The position numbers and the translations under genes are program-made. This document shows positions 32,201 to 40,582 of a DNA stretch of 64,000 bases, piece after piece. Position 1 is the first letter of the stretch. The number at the start of each line of letters is the position of its first letter. The notes under the pieces are model-generated. The model saw only the letters and a list, made by a program, of their open reading frames with translations. It was not told where the DNA came from and ran no database searches. Source of the stretch: Microtetraspora sp. NBRC 16547 (GTDB lineage: Bacteria; Actinomycetota; Actinomycetes; Streptosporangiales; Streptosporangiaceae); contig NZ_BSSE01000002.1 of assembly GCF_030268965.1 (NCBI RefSeq), positions 1 to 64,000 of the forward strand, given 5' to 3'.

Positions 32201-33103
32201 CTCGACGGGCTCAAGCGGCGGCTCGCGCCGAAGCTCCGTGCGACCCTGTCCAAGGCGGCCGACGATCTCGAACGCACCGGCCTGCGCGAGTGGACCATCG
32301 GCACGCTGCCGCAGGTGTTCGAGCAGGGCAGGATGAAGGGCTACCCCGCGCTCGTCGACGAGAAGGACAGCGTCGCCGTCCGGATGTTCGAGACCCAGGC
32401 CGAACAGCGGCGCGCCATGTGGGCCGGCACCCGCCGCCTGCTGCTGCTGGGCTCGGTCAACCCGGCCAAGGCCATCCTGCGCGGGCTCACCACGGCACAG
32501 AAGCTGGCGCTCAGCCGCAGCCCGCACGGAGGCGCCGCCGAGCTGTTCGACGATTGCACGGCCTGCGCGGCCGACCGGCTGATCAGTCAGGCCGGCGGTC
32601 CCGCGTGGGACGCCGCCGGTTTCGCGCGGCTGCACGACCACGTGCGCGCCGGGCTGTACGACACCACCGAGGACGTCGTCGGCAAGGCGGAGCGCGTCCT
32701 GGCGACCTGGCACGCCGTGCAGAACTCCATCGCCGGCCCGGCGGACGCGGTCGCCGACATCAAGGAGCAGCTCGACGGGTTGATCCACCCGGGGTTCGTC
32801 ACCACGACCGGGTACACCCGGCTGTCCGACCTGCACCGCTACCTGCGGGCGGTCGAGCGCCGCCTGCAGAAGCTACCGGACGACCCCTATCGCGACCGCG
32901 AGTGGATGCACCGCGTCCACGACGTCGAGGACGACTACCGCGACCTGCTCGACCGGCTGAAACCGGCCGAGCGGGACGCGCCGGCCGTACGCGAGATCCG
33001 GTGGATGATCGAGGAACTGCGGGTGAGTTTCTTCGCCCAGCAGCTCGGCACCCCGGCCCCGATCTCGGAGAAGCGCATCCGCAAGGCGATGGACCAACTG
33101 TGA
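29225..33103 (+). CDS. hrpA: ATP-dependent RNA helicase HrpA
   Basis: A 1292-residue DEAH-box helicase, full length for the family. Core motifs are GETGSGKTT (Walker A, 96-104), TQPRRIAAR (Ia), IIDEAHERS (DEAH at 193-196), ITSATID (III), TNVAETSLTVPGI (V) and QRKGRCGR (VI). After the helicase-associated and OB-fold domains comes the long HrpA-specific C-terminal domain (about 730-1290, DUF3418). HrpA rescues stalled ribosomes or unwinds RNA in characterised bacteria. The stop overlaps the next gene's ATG by 1 nt, so a HAD hydrolase is co-translated. This looks like core genome. Confidence 0.95.
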   Translation: MKTSLADLQESLPDLMLRDQRRLRRRIDGMRKIRDGKARQAVAAEIAADIEAAELRVAARREAVPVISYPPQLPVSRRKDDLLEAIRDNQVVIVAGETGSGKTTQLPKICLELGRGVHGLIGHTQPRRIAARTVAERIAEELSIPLGDAVGYKVRFTDHSSDGTLVKLMTDGILLAEMQTDPLLLRYDTLIIDEAHERSLNIDFILGYIRQLLPKRPDLKVIITSATIDPERFARHFSSPAGDAPIVEVSGRTYPVEVRHRPIEEDDDQTQAIVNAVDELCAEGPGDILVFLSGEREIRDTADALKGRPEEVLPLYARLSAAEQHRVFQQHRGRRIVLATNVAETSLTVPGIKYVIDPGTARISRYSHRLKVQRLPIEPVSQASANQRKGRCGRTSDGICIRLYSEEDFLSRPEFTDPEILRTNLASVILQMTSLGLGDIAAFPFVEPPDSRQIKDGVNLLHELGAMDAKGLTPVGRKIAQLPVDPRLARMVLEADKNGCVREVMIITAALSIQDPRERPADKQQAADEKHRRFADKESDFVTYLNLWNHIKEQQRELSSSAFRRLCRTEFLNYLRVREWQDIDSQLRQVAKNLGVVINSVDADPQRVHVSLLSGLLSHIGVKDVESKGARKQDGPRRPITEYIGARNARFAIFPGSALARAQPQWVMSAELVETSRLWARVNAKIEPGWIEPLAQHLVKRTYSEPHWEKDQAAVVAFEKVTLYGVPIVTERKVNYGRIDPELSRELFIRHALVEGDWRTHHKFFHENRKLLQEVEQLEEKARRRDILVDDETLFDFYDQRIPTDVVSGRHFDSWWKKTAPAKPDLLTFSPEMLVNESAGVSARDYPDAWRQSGQRMRLTYQFEPGTDADGVTVHVPLAVLNQVDPAGFDWQIPGLREDLVTALIRSLPKQLRRNFVPAPNYAKAVLEAVSARQESGAPADALFDVLERELHRMTGVTIPRDAWALDQVPDHLRITYRVIDDRKHAIAEDKDLDGLKRRLAPKLRATLSKAADDLERTGLREWTIGTLPQVFEQGRMKGYPALVDEKDSVAVRMFETQAEQRRAMWAGTRRLLLLGSVNPAKAILRGLTTAQKLALSRSPHGGAAELFDDCTACAADRLISQAGGPAWDAAGFARLHDHVRAGLYDTTEDVVGKAERVLATWHAVQNSIAGPADAVADIKEQLDGLIHPGFVTTTGYTRLSDLHRYLRAVERRLQKLPDDPYRDREWMHRVHDVEDDYRDLLDRLKPAERDAPAVREIRWMIEELRVSFFAQQLGTPAPISEKRIRKAMDQL

Positions 33104-33780
33104 TGGAAGAACGTGGGGGAAGCGTGGAAGCGGCCGTGATCCGGTCACTGGTGTTCGACGTCGGCGAGACGCTGATCGACGAGACGCGGATCTGGTCCCG
33201 GTGGGCCGACCGGCTCGGGGTGCCGTGTCTGACGTTCATGGGCGTCCTCGGCGGGATGGCAGCGCTCGACCGCTCACACGCGGACGCGTTCCAGGTGATC
33301 CGCCCCGGCCTCGACCTCGACGCCGAGATCGAGGCATGGCGGCGGGACGACCCGTACAGCCTGCGCGAGAACTTCGACGGAGACGACCTGTACCCGGATG
33401 TGCGCGACAGCCTCGCGGTGCTCAGGTCCGCCGGATACGAGCTGATCATCGCGGGCAACCAGCCGAGCCAGGCGTACGACGCTCTGGTCGCCATGGATCT
33501 GCCCGTGGACGCCATCCACACCTCGGCCGCCTGGGAGGTCGAGAAGCCCGCTCCGGAGTTCTTCGCCAAGGTCGCCGCCGTGGCAGGCCGACGACCGGAG
33601 GAGATCCTCTACGTCGGCGACAGGCTCGACAACGATGTTCTCCCGGCCAAGCGGGCGGGGATGCGCACTGCACTGCTGCGCCGGGGCCCATGGGGCTACC
33701 TCCACGCGGCCCGGCCGGAGGCCGCCGAAGCCGGTGTGGTCGTCGATAGCCTTGCCGATCTTGTAGCCCATCTGGTCTGA
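33103..33780 (+). CDS. HAD-family hydrolase coupled to hrpA
   Basis: A 225-residue HAD protein with motif I reading LVFDVGETLIDE (a DxGxT form with Gly at the second-Asp+2 position), motif II GNQPSQ, Lys in EVEKPAPEFF and motif IV LYVGDRLDND. Because motif I lacks the usual DxD acid/base pair (D-V-G), catalysis may be altered. The ATG at 33103 is chosen for its TGATG overlap with hrpA; GTG codons at 33124 and 33136 are also possible. Function is unknown. Confidence 0.8.
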   Translation: MEERGGSVEAAVIRSLVFDVGETLIDETRIWSRWADRLGVPCLTFMGVLGGMAALDRSHADAFQVIRPGLDLDAEIEAWRRDDPYSLRENFDGDDLYPDVRDSLAVLRSAGYELIIAGNQPSQAYDALVAMDLPVDAIHTSAAWEVEKPAPEFFAKVAAVAGRRPEEILYVGDRLDNDVLPAKRAGMRTALLRRGPWGYLHAARPEAAEAGVVVDSLADLVAHLV

Positions 33781-33932
33781 CGGTTCGTGACTCCGTGTCG
33801 CTCTGTGGTCGGCGCACGCGCCCTGGCGCGCGCCTTGGCGGCGACCGGCGTGGCCGCGCGGGCCCGTACGCGCGGCCAGCGCGGGCCTGCGGCGGTGCCG
33901 GGCCCCGCCGACGCTGGCAGCCGTGCGCTACC

Positions 33933-34028
33933 GGGGCCGTGCACTTACCGGGCGTGTCGCTTCCGGGGCCGTGCGCTTACCGGGCGTGTCGCTTCCGGGG
34001 CCGTGCGCTTACCGGGCGTGTCGCTTCC
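33933..34028. repeat. 32-bp tandem repeat, three copies
   Basis: Three adjacent units GGGGCCGTGCGCTTACCGGG-CGTGTCGCTTCC; the first differs by one base. Partial units precede it. The unit carries no spacer, so it is a minisatellite and not CRISPR. The surrounding 33781-34008 gap has no gene. Confidence 0.9.
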
Positions 34029-34419
34029 GGGGCTGAGCCGCATGCGCCATGCGGGGTGAGGCCGCCCGCAGACGGGTGATGTGAAGCGGCAGCCACACTG
34101 AGAGGCCGCTCAGGGTGCGGTTCGTTCTTCGATCGAGCGGCGAGCCTGGTCGGGCCTCAAATACCTGCGCCTTCCGCTCGCTGAACGCGCCACCCATCTC
34201 CGCCAGGCATTCGCGCGGCAGTGCTTTGGCGAGAGTGGACAGGATCGCGCTCTCCTCCTCGGCGTGGTGTGAGATCGCTCGCATCGGTTCCTGGAGCGGC
34301 GTGTCTTGCTCGCACGGCCACTCGTGGATCAGCCGCCTTGCCGTTGCCCTGGCGGTGCTGGGATCGGCGGAGTGGCCTGCGGGGGCCGATAGGAGGAGTC
34401 CGGGTAATTCCTGCTTCAT
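34009..34419 (-). CDS. Hypothetical protein, possibly a decayed hemerythrin-like domain
   Basis: A 136-residue frame from an ATG at 34419. The middle part, AISHHAEEESAILSTLAKALP and LAEMGGAFSERKAQVFEA, looks like the second half of a hemerythrin HHE bundle (HxEEE...), but the iron-binding His before it is missing and the C-terminal 30 residues run into the 32-bp repeats. It could be a real small protein or a degenerate fragment. No ribosome binding site is clear. Confidence 0.35.
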   Translation of the reverse strand: MKQELPGLLLSAPAGHSADPSTARATARRLIHEWPCEQDTPLQEPMRAISHHAEEESAILSTLAKALPRECLAEMGGAFSERKAQVFEARPGSPLDRRTNRTLSGLSVWLPLHITRLRAASPRMAHAAQPRKRHAR

Positions 34420-34726
34420 CGCTCAAAAGTCAGCCTTTGCTCGGGTTAGAACCATCAATAGCGGGATGTCCAGTGAATTCTTTTCCAGCGAGCATGTGAG
34501 GATATGTGAGGGCATTTAAGTAAGTCGACGCTATGGCGGGAAATGTAACGCTTCGTGGCCTCGGTGGCGAGGTTCACTCGTGATCGCCTTCCTGTTGTGC
34601 GGTAGTCCCAAAATGGGCAATCTTCTCGATATTCTCATCGAATCTCCTGTGGAAAACCAATGAGAGTCGCCGCACTCTCGTGCGATAATTCGTGTAGGCG
34701 TTCGCATACTGGCTTGAGGGGGTGGC

Positions 34727-36994
34727 GTGAACCGGTCATTCGGGTCTTTCGAGTTCTCTACCAAAAAGCGGCCACACCGTTCTCGCACGGGGCCGTGCGA
34801 CGACGAGTGGTGGACGAAGGTCATGGAGTCTGGAGCGGCCGCCCGTGCGTCACGCGACAGCTCGGCATTCGTTCTCGATGATGCATTCGACGGTCTTTTC
34901 GGCCACATTCCCGATAATGGCAACGTCGGTGCCTCCGGCATCACCAACGACGACCTCGATAGCGGTTCTCGTGCTGCCGGCGGCGGTGACGGTGACGGCG
35001 GCGTCGGGGCAGGCGTGGCGGGTGCCGGAACCGCCGACAGCATCGACGGCGGCGCCGCAGGCCCCGCTCGCGTAGGCGCAGGCGCGGGCGTGGCCGCCGG
35101 CCTGGGCGATGGCGGCCGTGACGGCGACCCGGACGCAGGACGAACACAGACGTCGCGGACACCGCGGGCGTCGTGGCCGTTGGTCGCCTCGATCCGGGAG
35201 TCGGCGTCCGCGCTGGCGGTGGCGACGGTTCCGGACTCGGCCGGGGTGTGTCTGGCCGAGGCGCAGGATCTGCTGTTCGCGCGGGATCGGTTGACCTCGG
35301 CGATCACGGCCCGGATCCGGCGGGTGCACGCGGCGGGTGAGGCCAGGACCCATGGGCACGCCTCGACCAGGACGTGGCTGCGGGGCGCGGCGGGGATGAC
35401 GACGTCGGGTGCGGGCAGGCTGGTCGGGCTGGCGGTGGAGCTGGCCCGGCTGCCGGTGGTGCGTGAGCGGTTCGCCCAGGGGAGCCTGTCCGAGGGGCAG
35501 GTGACGGCGATCTGTGCCGCCACAGGCCGGTTGACCGACGAGCAGGCGGAGCTGGCCGAGCCGATCCTGGTCACGCTGGCGGATCAGGCGACCCCGGCGG
35601 AGGTGGCGCGGGCGGGTCGTTATCTGCACGAGGTGCTCAACCCCGACGGCGCCGAGGATGACGCGGAGGCCGATTACGAGCAGCGTTTCCTGCTGGTGCG
35701 GGAAAGCTCCACCGGCGGGCTGGAGGGCGAGTTCCGGCTGCCCCGTGAGGCGGGGGCCCGGTTGCGCGCGTTGTTGGACGCCTATGCCAAGCCTCGGGCG
35801 CAGGGTGATGACCGGCCGCTTCGGGTGCGTAACGCCGACACGTTGATCGCGTTCTTGGAGCAGCAGGTCAGCACCGAGCTTCTCGTGCTGGTGAACGCCG
35901 CTTCCCTGCCCGACGACCCTGAAACGACCACGCCAAGCCGCTCCCGGCCTGCCGGATCCCGCCCCAGCTCAGGCTCACGTACCGGCCACGCCGGAACCGG
36001 TGGTGACTCCAGCTCCGGCGACCTCCCGCCCGACGGCTTCCCCGGCTCCAGGTGCGGCACCTCCCAGCCAAGCCGCTCCCGGCCTGCCGGCCCCCGCCCC
36101 AGCTCACGCTCAGGCTCCGGCTCTAGCAGCTCACGGACCGGCGAAGCCGGGACTGGAGGTTCACAGTCAGAGGAACACCGGTCGGGCGAGTCTCAGGTGG
36201 CCACCCGCGGCTCTGACGTGCCCGACTCTGACCTGCCTGACTCTGGCGTGCCCGACTCTGGCGTGCCCGACTCTGACGAGTCCGAGGCGTGTGCACCAGG
36301 TTCGGGCCCCCACCGTGAGGCGCCGCGGGCGCGGCGATCGCCTCGCGAGTCAGCTGATGATGACCCGGCACCCGACCAAAGCCCATGCCGTGGGCCTCAG
36401 CCGCCTGAGGGCACGGAAGCGCCGTCCTCGGCCGGGCCGCACACCGGTGAGTCCGAGCGGGGTGGGCCTGCGCCGCATGAGCCGCCACCCGATACGACAC
36501 CACTGATGGGAACACCGTCGGGCGAGCCGTCATGGGGTGAGCAGATAGCCGGATGGGCGTTGCCCGCCGGGCTGATGTCGGGCCGCAGGCTGCCCGGACT
36601 GCTGCTGTCCACCGGACAGTTCCTCCCCGTCTCCGACATCCACCGCCTGGCATCCACCTCCACCCTCACCCGGCTGGTCATGGACGCCGACAGCCAGATC
36701 CTGGACATGGGCCGCAAAGTCCGGCGCGCCACCAGAACACAGCGGCGGGCCATCCTCGCCCGCTACGCCACCTGCATGGTCGACGGCTGCCACCTGCCCG
36801 CCCACCTGTGCCAGATCGACCACATCGACAACTGGAGCGACGGCGGCGCCACCGACCTGGACAAGCTTGGACCCACCTGCCAGTTCCACAACCGCGACCG
36901 CTACCGGCACCCTGAGCGCTACCAGCTGTACCGCGCCGGAAAGGACCGCTGGGCCTTCGCCTACCTCGGCCCCCGCCCCACCACCGGTACCTGA
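34727..36994 (+). CDS. DUF222/HNH endonuclease-like protein (13E12 type)
   Basis: A 755-residue protein. After a Gly/Ala/Asp-rich low-complexity N-terminus (about 70-140) comes a DUF222 domain (about 145-420; e.g. LRGAAGMTTSGAGRLVGLA). A long Ser/Pro/Arg/Gly-rich linker follows, with DNA-level repeats (PSRSRPAG twice; PDSG/PDSD units of 15 bp at about 36220-36282). A C-terminal HNH domain (about 675-735) ends it, with C-x-x-x-x-C-like CMVDGC, IDHIDNWSDGG and the final H of CQFHNRDR. Such proteins are multicopy in actinobacteria; nuclease activity is assumed, not shown. The GTG at 34727 follows GAGGGGG, but the true start could be further in. Confidence 0.82.
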   Translation: MNRSFGSFEFSTKKRPHRSRTGPCDDEWWTKVMESGAAARASRDSSAFVLDDAFDGLFGHIPDNGNVGASGITNDDLDSGSRAAGGGDGDGGVGAGVAGAGTADSIDGGAAGPARVGAGAGVAAGLGDGGRDGDPDAGRTQTSRTPRASWPLVASIRESASALAVATVPDSAGVCLAEAQDLLFARDRLTSAITARIRRVHAAGEARTHGHASTRTWLRGAAGMTTSGAGRLVGLAVELARLPVVRERFAQGSLSEGQVTAICAATGRLTDEQAELAEPILVTLADQATPAEVARAGRYLHEVLNPDGAEDDAEADYEQRFLLVRESSTGGLEGEFRLPREAGARLRALLDAYAKPRAQGDDRPLRVRNADTLIAFLEQQVSTELLVLVNAASLPDDPETTTPSRSRPAGSRPSSGSRTGHAGTGGDSSSGDLPPDGFPGSRCGTSQPSRSRPAGPRPSSRSGSGSSSSRTGEAGTGGSQSEEHRSGESQVATRGSDVPDSDLPDSGVPDSGVPDSDESEACAPGSGPHREAPRARRSPRESADDDPAPDQSPCRGPQPPEGTEAPSSAGPHTGESERGGPAPHEPPPDTTPLMGTPSGEPSWGEQIAGWALPAGLMSGRRLPGLLLSTGQFLPVSDIHRLASTSTLTRLVMDADSQILDMGRKVRRATRTQRRAILARYATCMVDGCHLPAHLCQIDHIDNWSDGGATDLDKLGPTCQFHNRDRYRHPERYQLYRAGKDRWAFAYLGPRPTTGT

Positions 36995-37110
36995 TCGGAA
37001 CGCCGCACATGACCGGAACGCCGGTGCCTGACCACAAGATCTCCGGCACCAGCCGTGGGAGTTGCCGGGACCTGGCACGGTCGGCGCGCTGCCTGCCGTC
37101 AGAGCTGCGA

Positions 37111-37340
37111 GGTCGCACCTTGCGCATCAGGGCCGTGGGTCGCACCTTGCACATGAACCGGGAGTCGCGCCTTGCACATCAGGGCCGCGGTCGCACCGGT
37201 GCACTCAGAGCCGCCCGGCACCGTCCAGGGCGGTGAGCTCGCAACCGCAGGGCCGTGAGCTCACAACCGTGGACCGGGGAGTCCCGAGTTCGCACCGTGT
37301 ACGTCAGAGATGCGAGTTCGCACCGTGTACGTCAGAGATG
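37111..37340. repeat. Degenerate tandem repeats, 22-28 bp units
   Basis: Two blocks. About 37111-37189 holds three related units starting GTCGCACCTTGC(G/A)CAT, and 37285-37340 holds two exact 28-bp units starting CGAGTTCGCACCGTGTACG, followed by a third, diverged one. Between them lie two GTGAGCTC(G/A)CAACCG units. All share a TCGCACC core. The array fills the 36995-37331 gap and reaches into the GDSL gene's 3' end. Confidence 0.8.
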
Positions 37341-38543
37341 CGAGAGCCGCACTGTGTACGCGAGCCTGCGGCGCCCGGCGTCGCTGAGATGTAGGTGGTC
37401 GCCGTGGTCGTACTCAGCGGCGAGTTGTGCGGGGAATCCGGGGTCGCGCACCGCCTGGTCGAAATCGATCACGCCGTCGAACGCCTTGCTGGTCCGGATC
37501 CACACGTTGACCTGCTGGCGGATCTCCTCGCGTTCCTCGGTCCAGGTCGAGTACCCGTAGAACGGTGTCAGCGTGCCGCCCAGGATGCGCAGCTTTTTGG
37601 CATGCGCCTGTTTGATCATCTTCTTGTACGCGTCGATCAGCGGCTTCGCCGACGTGTACTCCCCGCGGGAGATGTCATTGATCCCTTCGAGCACCACCAC
37701 CGTGCGGACGCCCGGCTGCGAGAGCGCGTCCCTCGTGAACCGGGTCAGCGCGCTCGGCCCGACGCCCGAGGACAGCATGCGGTTTCCGGCTATGCCGACG
37801 TTGAGCACACCCACCCGCTTCTCGGCGGGCAGCTGTCCGACCCGCTGGTAGAGGTAGTCGGTCCACCGCCGGTTGGCGTCGTTGCCCTGGCCGGTGCCGT
37901 CGGTGATGGAGTCGCCCAGCGCGACGACGGAGCCGGTGCCGCCAGCGGTGGTCACCGCGATCCGGTCGAGGAAGTACCACTGCGTGCTGGTGGTGGCGAA
38001 CGCCTCCGCGGACTCATCGGCCGCGTAGTTCCCGGGCGTGGACAGGTAGGTCGTCGCGTAGGCCCGATCGTGGCCGGTGACCTCCTCCACGGTCGTCGGG
38101 ACGTAGAGGCTGATCACCATATCCCGGCGGCCGGGGATCTTCCCGGGGAGTGGGTCGCTCCAGATGGCCTGGCCGGGCCGAACTGTGATCCACTTGCGCC
38201 CGTTGAAGGTCAGCGCCTGGTTGGTCTTGGTGACGATCTCGGCTCCGTACGCCTGGAGGCCGATGTGGACGCTCTTGAAGGTGACCGGCTCCGTGCCGAA
38301 CACGTTGGACAGGCGGATGCGCAGGCCGGAGCCTCCGATGCTGGTGCGCGCCACCATGCGGATGGTCTGGCCGCCGATCGTGGTGGTCAACCGGTCGCCG
38401 GCGGTCAGCCGGTCACTCGCGGCGGACCACGTCCCCACCAGGCGCCGGGACTCCGCCCCGGCCGGTGACGTGGGAAGCACTCCCGCCATCACCGCAGTCA
38501 TGACCAATACCGCCATGGCCAACCGGTGAACCGGCCGTCGCAT
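37332..38543 (-). CDS. Secreted SGNH/GDSL hydrolase
   Basis: A 403-residue exported esterase/lipase-type enzyme. A Sec signal peptide covers residues 1-30, a beta-rich domain about 35-190, then the SGNH catalytic domain. Block I is VVALGDSITDG with the nucleophile Ser, block II GIAGNRM, block III LEGINDIS and block V DHLHLSDAGR with the catalytic Asp and His. It probably deacetylates or de-esterifies a polysaccharide outside the cell. The ATG at 38543 follows AGGAGG by 6 nt; longer starts lack one. The last codons (YTVRLSHL) lie inside the degenerate tandem repeats, so the C-terminus may have been rewritten by them. Confidence 0.88.
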   Translation of the reverse strand: MRRPVHRLAMAVLVMTAVMAGVLPTSPAGAESRRLVGTWSAASDRLTAGDRLTTTIGGQTIRMVARTSIGGSGLRIRLSNVFGTEPVTFKSVHIGLQAYGAEIVTKTNQALTFNGRKWITVRPGQAIWSDPLPGKIPGRRDMVISLYVPTTVEEVTGHDRAYATTYLSTPGNYAADESAEAFATTSTQWYFLDRIAVTTAGGTGSVVALGDSITDGTGQGNDANRRWTDYLYQRVGQLPAEKRVGVLNVGIAGNRMLSSGVGPSALTRFTRDALSQPGVRTVVVLEGINDISRGEYTSAKPLIDAYKKMIKQAHAKKLRILGGTLTPFYGYSTWTEEREEIRQQVNVWIRTSKAFDGVIDFDQAVRDPGFPAQLAAEYDHGDHLHLSDAGRRRLAYTVRLSHL

Positions 38544-38958
38544 CGTCGTCCTCCTGTTTGATCGCCTTCTGCGACGGCTTACATTACGGGCATTTGTCAC
38601 AGTAGACGCATGAGTCAGCGGTGAATCCTCTGGAAAAATCGGTCCACCGCGACGCGTGTTCCGGATGACCGTGACGCGATCGGTTGATGATCAGCAGGTG
38701 ATCGGCGGTCGGGTGGCCGCTCGCCCCGACATGCGGGCGACGAACGCGCCCTGACAGGTTCCGTCGTGTGCCGACATACTCGGCCCGGGCTTCTGACACG
38801 CCGCATGGTGTCGCCACACGCGGTGATCCGCTGAGCCCCGGCGGCCTCTGGCAGGTGCGTCCCGGGGGCCTCTGGCCGGTACGGAGGACGCGACCCGGCC
38901 ATCGAGCATTCACTCTCCTCTCATGGTGCCGACGCGCGCGCCGGATAAGGTCGAGGCG
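38544..38958. other. Intergenic region without a gene
   Basis: This 415-bp divergent spacer holds the promoters of the GDSL hydrolase and the phosphatase. A short GGCCTCTGGC repeat occurs twice near 38843 and 38868. I see no convincing coding frame or strong palindrome. Confidence 0.5.
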
Positions 38959-39753
38959 ATGAACGAACATGAGCGTTGGATAGCTCTCGACGGCGCAGTC
39001 AATGTAAGAGATCTCGGCGGCCTCCCCACCGCCGACGGAGGGGCCACCAGGTTCGGACGGATCCTCAGAGGCGACAACCTCCAGGGACTGACCGCCGGAG
39101 ACCTGGCCCGGCTGGTCGGGGAGTTCAAGCTCAGGCACGTGGTCGACCTCCGCTCCCAGGCCGAGGTACGGCTGGAGGGGCCGGGCCCGCTGACCCGGAT
39201 GCCCGAGGTCGGACACCACCACCACAGCCTGTTCGCCGAGGCGGGCCGGTTCACCGACGTGGAGGCCGACACCATCGACGGTGACCGGGTCCTCCCCTGG
39301 GGACGGTCGCCCAAGGTCGACGAGGAACTGCGGGTCACCGGCTACTACTACGGATATCTCCGCGCGCGGCCCGATTCGGTGGTGGCGGCGCTGCGGGTGC
39401 TCGCCCGCGACGACGGCATGGCGCTGGTCCACTGCGCCGCGGGCAAGGACCGCACCGGCGTGGTGAGCGCGCTCGCCCTCGCCGTCGCCGGAGTGACCCG
39501 GGAGGCGATCATCGCGGACTACGCCGTCACGGGTGAGCGGCTGGAGGGAGTCCTCGCCCGCCTGCGGGCCAGCGACACCTACCGGGCCGACCTCGACGGC
39601 AAGCCCGCCGACCACCATCTGCCGCGTCCGGAGTACATGGAGCAGTTCCTGTACACGCTCGACGTGCGGTTCGGCGGCCCGTTCGGCTGGCTGGAGCGCA
39701 ACGGCTGGACCGACGGCGACACCGAGGCACTCCGCTCCCGCCTCATCGCCTAG
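38959..39753 (+). CDS. Protein-tyrosine/serine phosphatase
   Basis: A 264-residue phosphatase of the Tyr_phosphatase3 type. The N-terminal NVRDLGGLPTADGG signature (about 15-30) is followed by HVVDLRSQAEV and the P-loop VHCAAGKDRTG (Cys nucleophile and Arg; CxxGKDRTG) near residue 160. Members dephosphorylate proteins or phosphoinositides. The ATG at 38959 (MNEHERW) is preceded by GAGG. It is a monocistronic gene, converging on the ABC operon across a hairpin terminator. Confidence 0.88.
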   Translation: MNEHERWIALDGAVNVRDLGGLPTADGGATRFGRILRGDNLQGLTAGDLARLVGEFKLRHVVDLRSQAEVRLEGPGPLTRMPEVGHHHHSLFAEAGRFTDVEADTIDGDRVLPWGRSPKVDEELRVTGYYYGYLRARPDSVVAALRVLARDDGMALVHCAAGKDRTGVVSALALAVAGVTREAIIADYAVTGERLEGVLARLRASDTYRADLDGKPADHHLPRPEYMEQFLYTLDVRFGGPFGWLERNGWTDGDTEALRSRLIA

Positions 39754-39759
39754 CCAGTA

Positions 39760-39794
39760 AGCCGGCTCCAGCGCGAGAGCGCGGGGTGCCGGCT
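39760..39794. terminator. Hairpin terminator between convergent genes
   Basis: AGCCGGC pairs with GCCGGCT, and inside it GCGC-GAGA-GCGC forms a second stem. It lies 6 bp after the phosphatase stop and 11 bp before the end of the ABC permease gene, and probably serves both. Confidence 0.7.
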
Positions 39795-39805
39795 GTGGGG
39801 CGGGG

Positions 39806-40582
39806 TCACGCGTCGCGCGTCCGTAGCAGCAGCCCGCCGCACAGCAGCGCGGCGACGGCCCACGCCGCGAGCACGGCCAGGCCCGCCCACGGGCTGAGCG
39901 GCAGGGCCGACAGACGCGTGGTGGCCTGGACGGCGAGCCCCGCGTTCATCGGAGAGATCTGCCACAGGAGCTTCTGCAAGCCCGGATCGGACACCATGAG
40001 GGGAAGGGCCGACAGGATGTAGAGCAGCCCGAACACGATCCCCATGGCGATCGCCGAGTCCCGTACGGCGACCGCGACGCCGAGACTGAGCAGGGCGATG
40101 AGCGCCAGATAGAGGACCGAGCCCGTGGCCGCCCGCAATGTCGGCCCGTCGGCCAGGGACAGCAGCGGCTGGCCGTGTTCGGGGACGAAGCCGTTGCCGG
40201 CCAGGATGAGCCGCCCGGCCAGCACGGACGCGAGCACGGCGCCGGTCGCCGCGGACAGCGTCACCCCGGTCAGGACGGCCGCCTTGGCGGTCAGGACGGT
40301 GACCCGGCGCGGCATGGCGGTGAAGGTGGTGCGGACCAGGCCGGTGCCGTACTCGCCGGTGACCGCCAGCACGGCCAGGATGGCGACGACGGCCTGGCCT
40401 GCCTGGACCCCCATGAGGCTGAGCTTGGGGACGTCGTAGGCGCATCCCGCGGGCGGGCAGGAGACCACCGCGGCCGCGGCGGCGCTCGCGGCGGGGGTCA
40501 GGGTGACGACGGCCAGCAGCAGCCAGCCGATTCCTGGCAGGGTGCGCAGTTTGGTCCACTCGGCCGACAGATGCCGCCTCAT
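39806..40582 (-). CDS. ABC-2-type transporter permease (small)
   Basis: A 258-residue permease with six hydrophobic segments. It starts RRHLSAEWTKLRTLPG, the usual opening of actinobacterial ABC-2 permeases, and contains TGEYGTGLVRTTFTAMPRR, the coupling region to the ATPase. It is the last gene of a three-gene operon; its ATG overlaps the previous stop by 4 nt. It likely exports a peptide, lipid or drug with the larger permease and the ATPase encoded upstream. Confidence 0.87.
   Translation of the reverse strand: MRRHLSAEWTKLRTLPGIGWLLLAVVTLTPAASAAAAAVVSCPPAGCAYDVPKLSLMGVQAGQAVVAILAVLAVTGEYGTGLVRTTFTAMPRRVTVLTAKAAVLTGVTLSAATGAVLASVLAGRLILAGNGFVPEHGQPLLSLADGPTLRAATGSVLYLALIALLSLGVAVAVRDSAIAMGIVFGLLYILSALPLMVSDPGLQKLLWQISPMNAGLAVQATTRLSALPLSPWAGLAVLAAWAVAALLCGGLLLRTRDA

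Noticed and set aside
29165-32836. A 1223-codon open frame on the minus strand
   Set aside because: It is the exact antisense of hrpA. Its product is low-complexity and rich in Gly, Val, Arg and Leu, as expected from the complement of high-GC coding DNA.
33933-34028. 32-bp repeats considered as a CRISPR array
   Set aside because: The units are directly adjacent without spacers, only three exist, and no cas gene is near.
34531-35574. Long minus-strand frames over the DUF222/HNH gene
   Set aside because: The plus-strand protein has a recognisable DUF222 domain and HNH end. The reverse products are Pro/Arg/Ala-rich shadow sequences.
37111-37340. Degenerate 28-bp repeats considered as a CRISPR array
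   Set aside because: Repeat units vary in length and sequence, no spacers of constant length separate them, and no cas genes are present.
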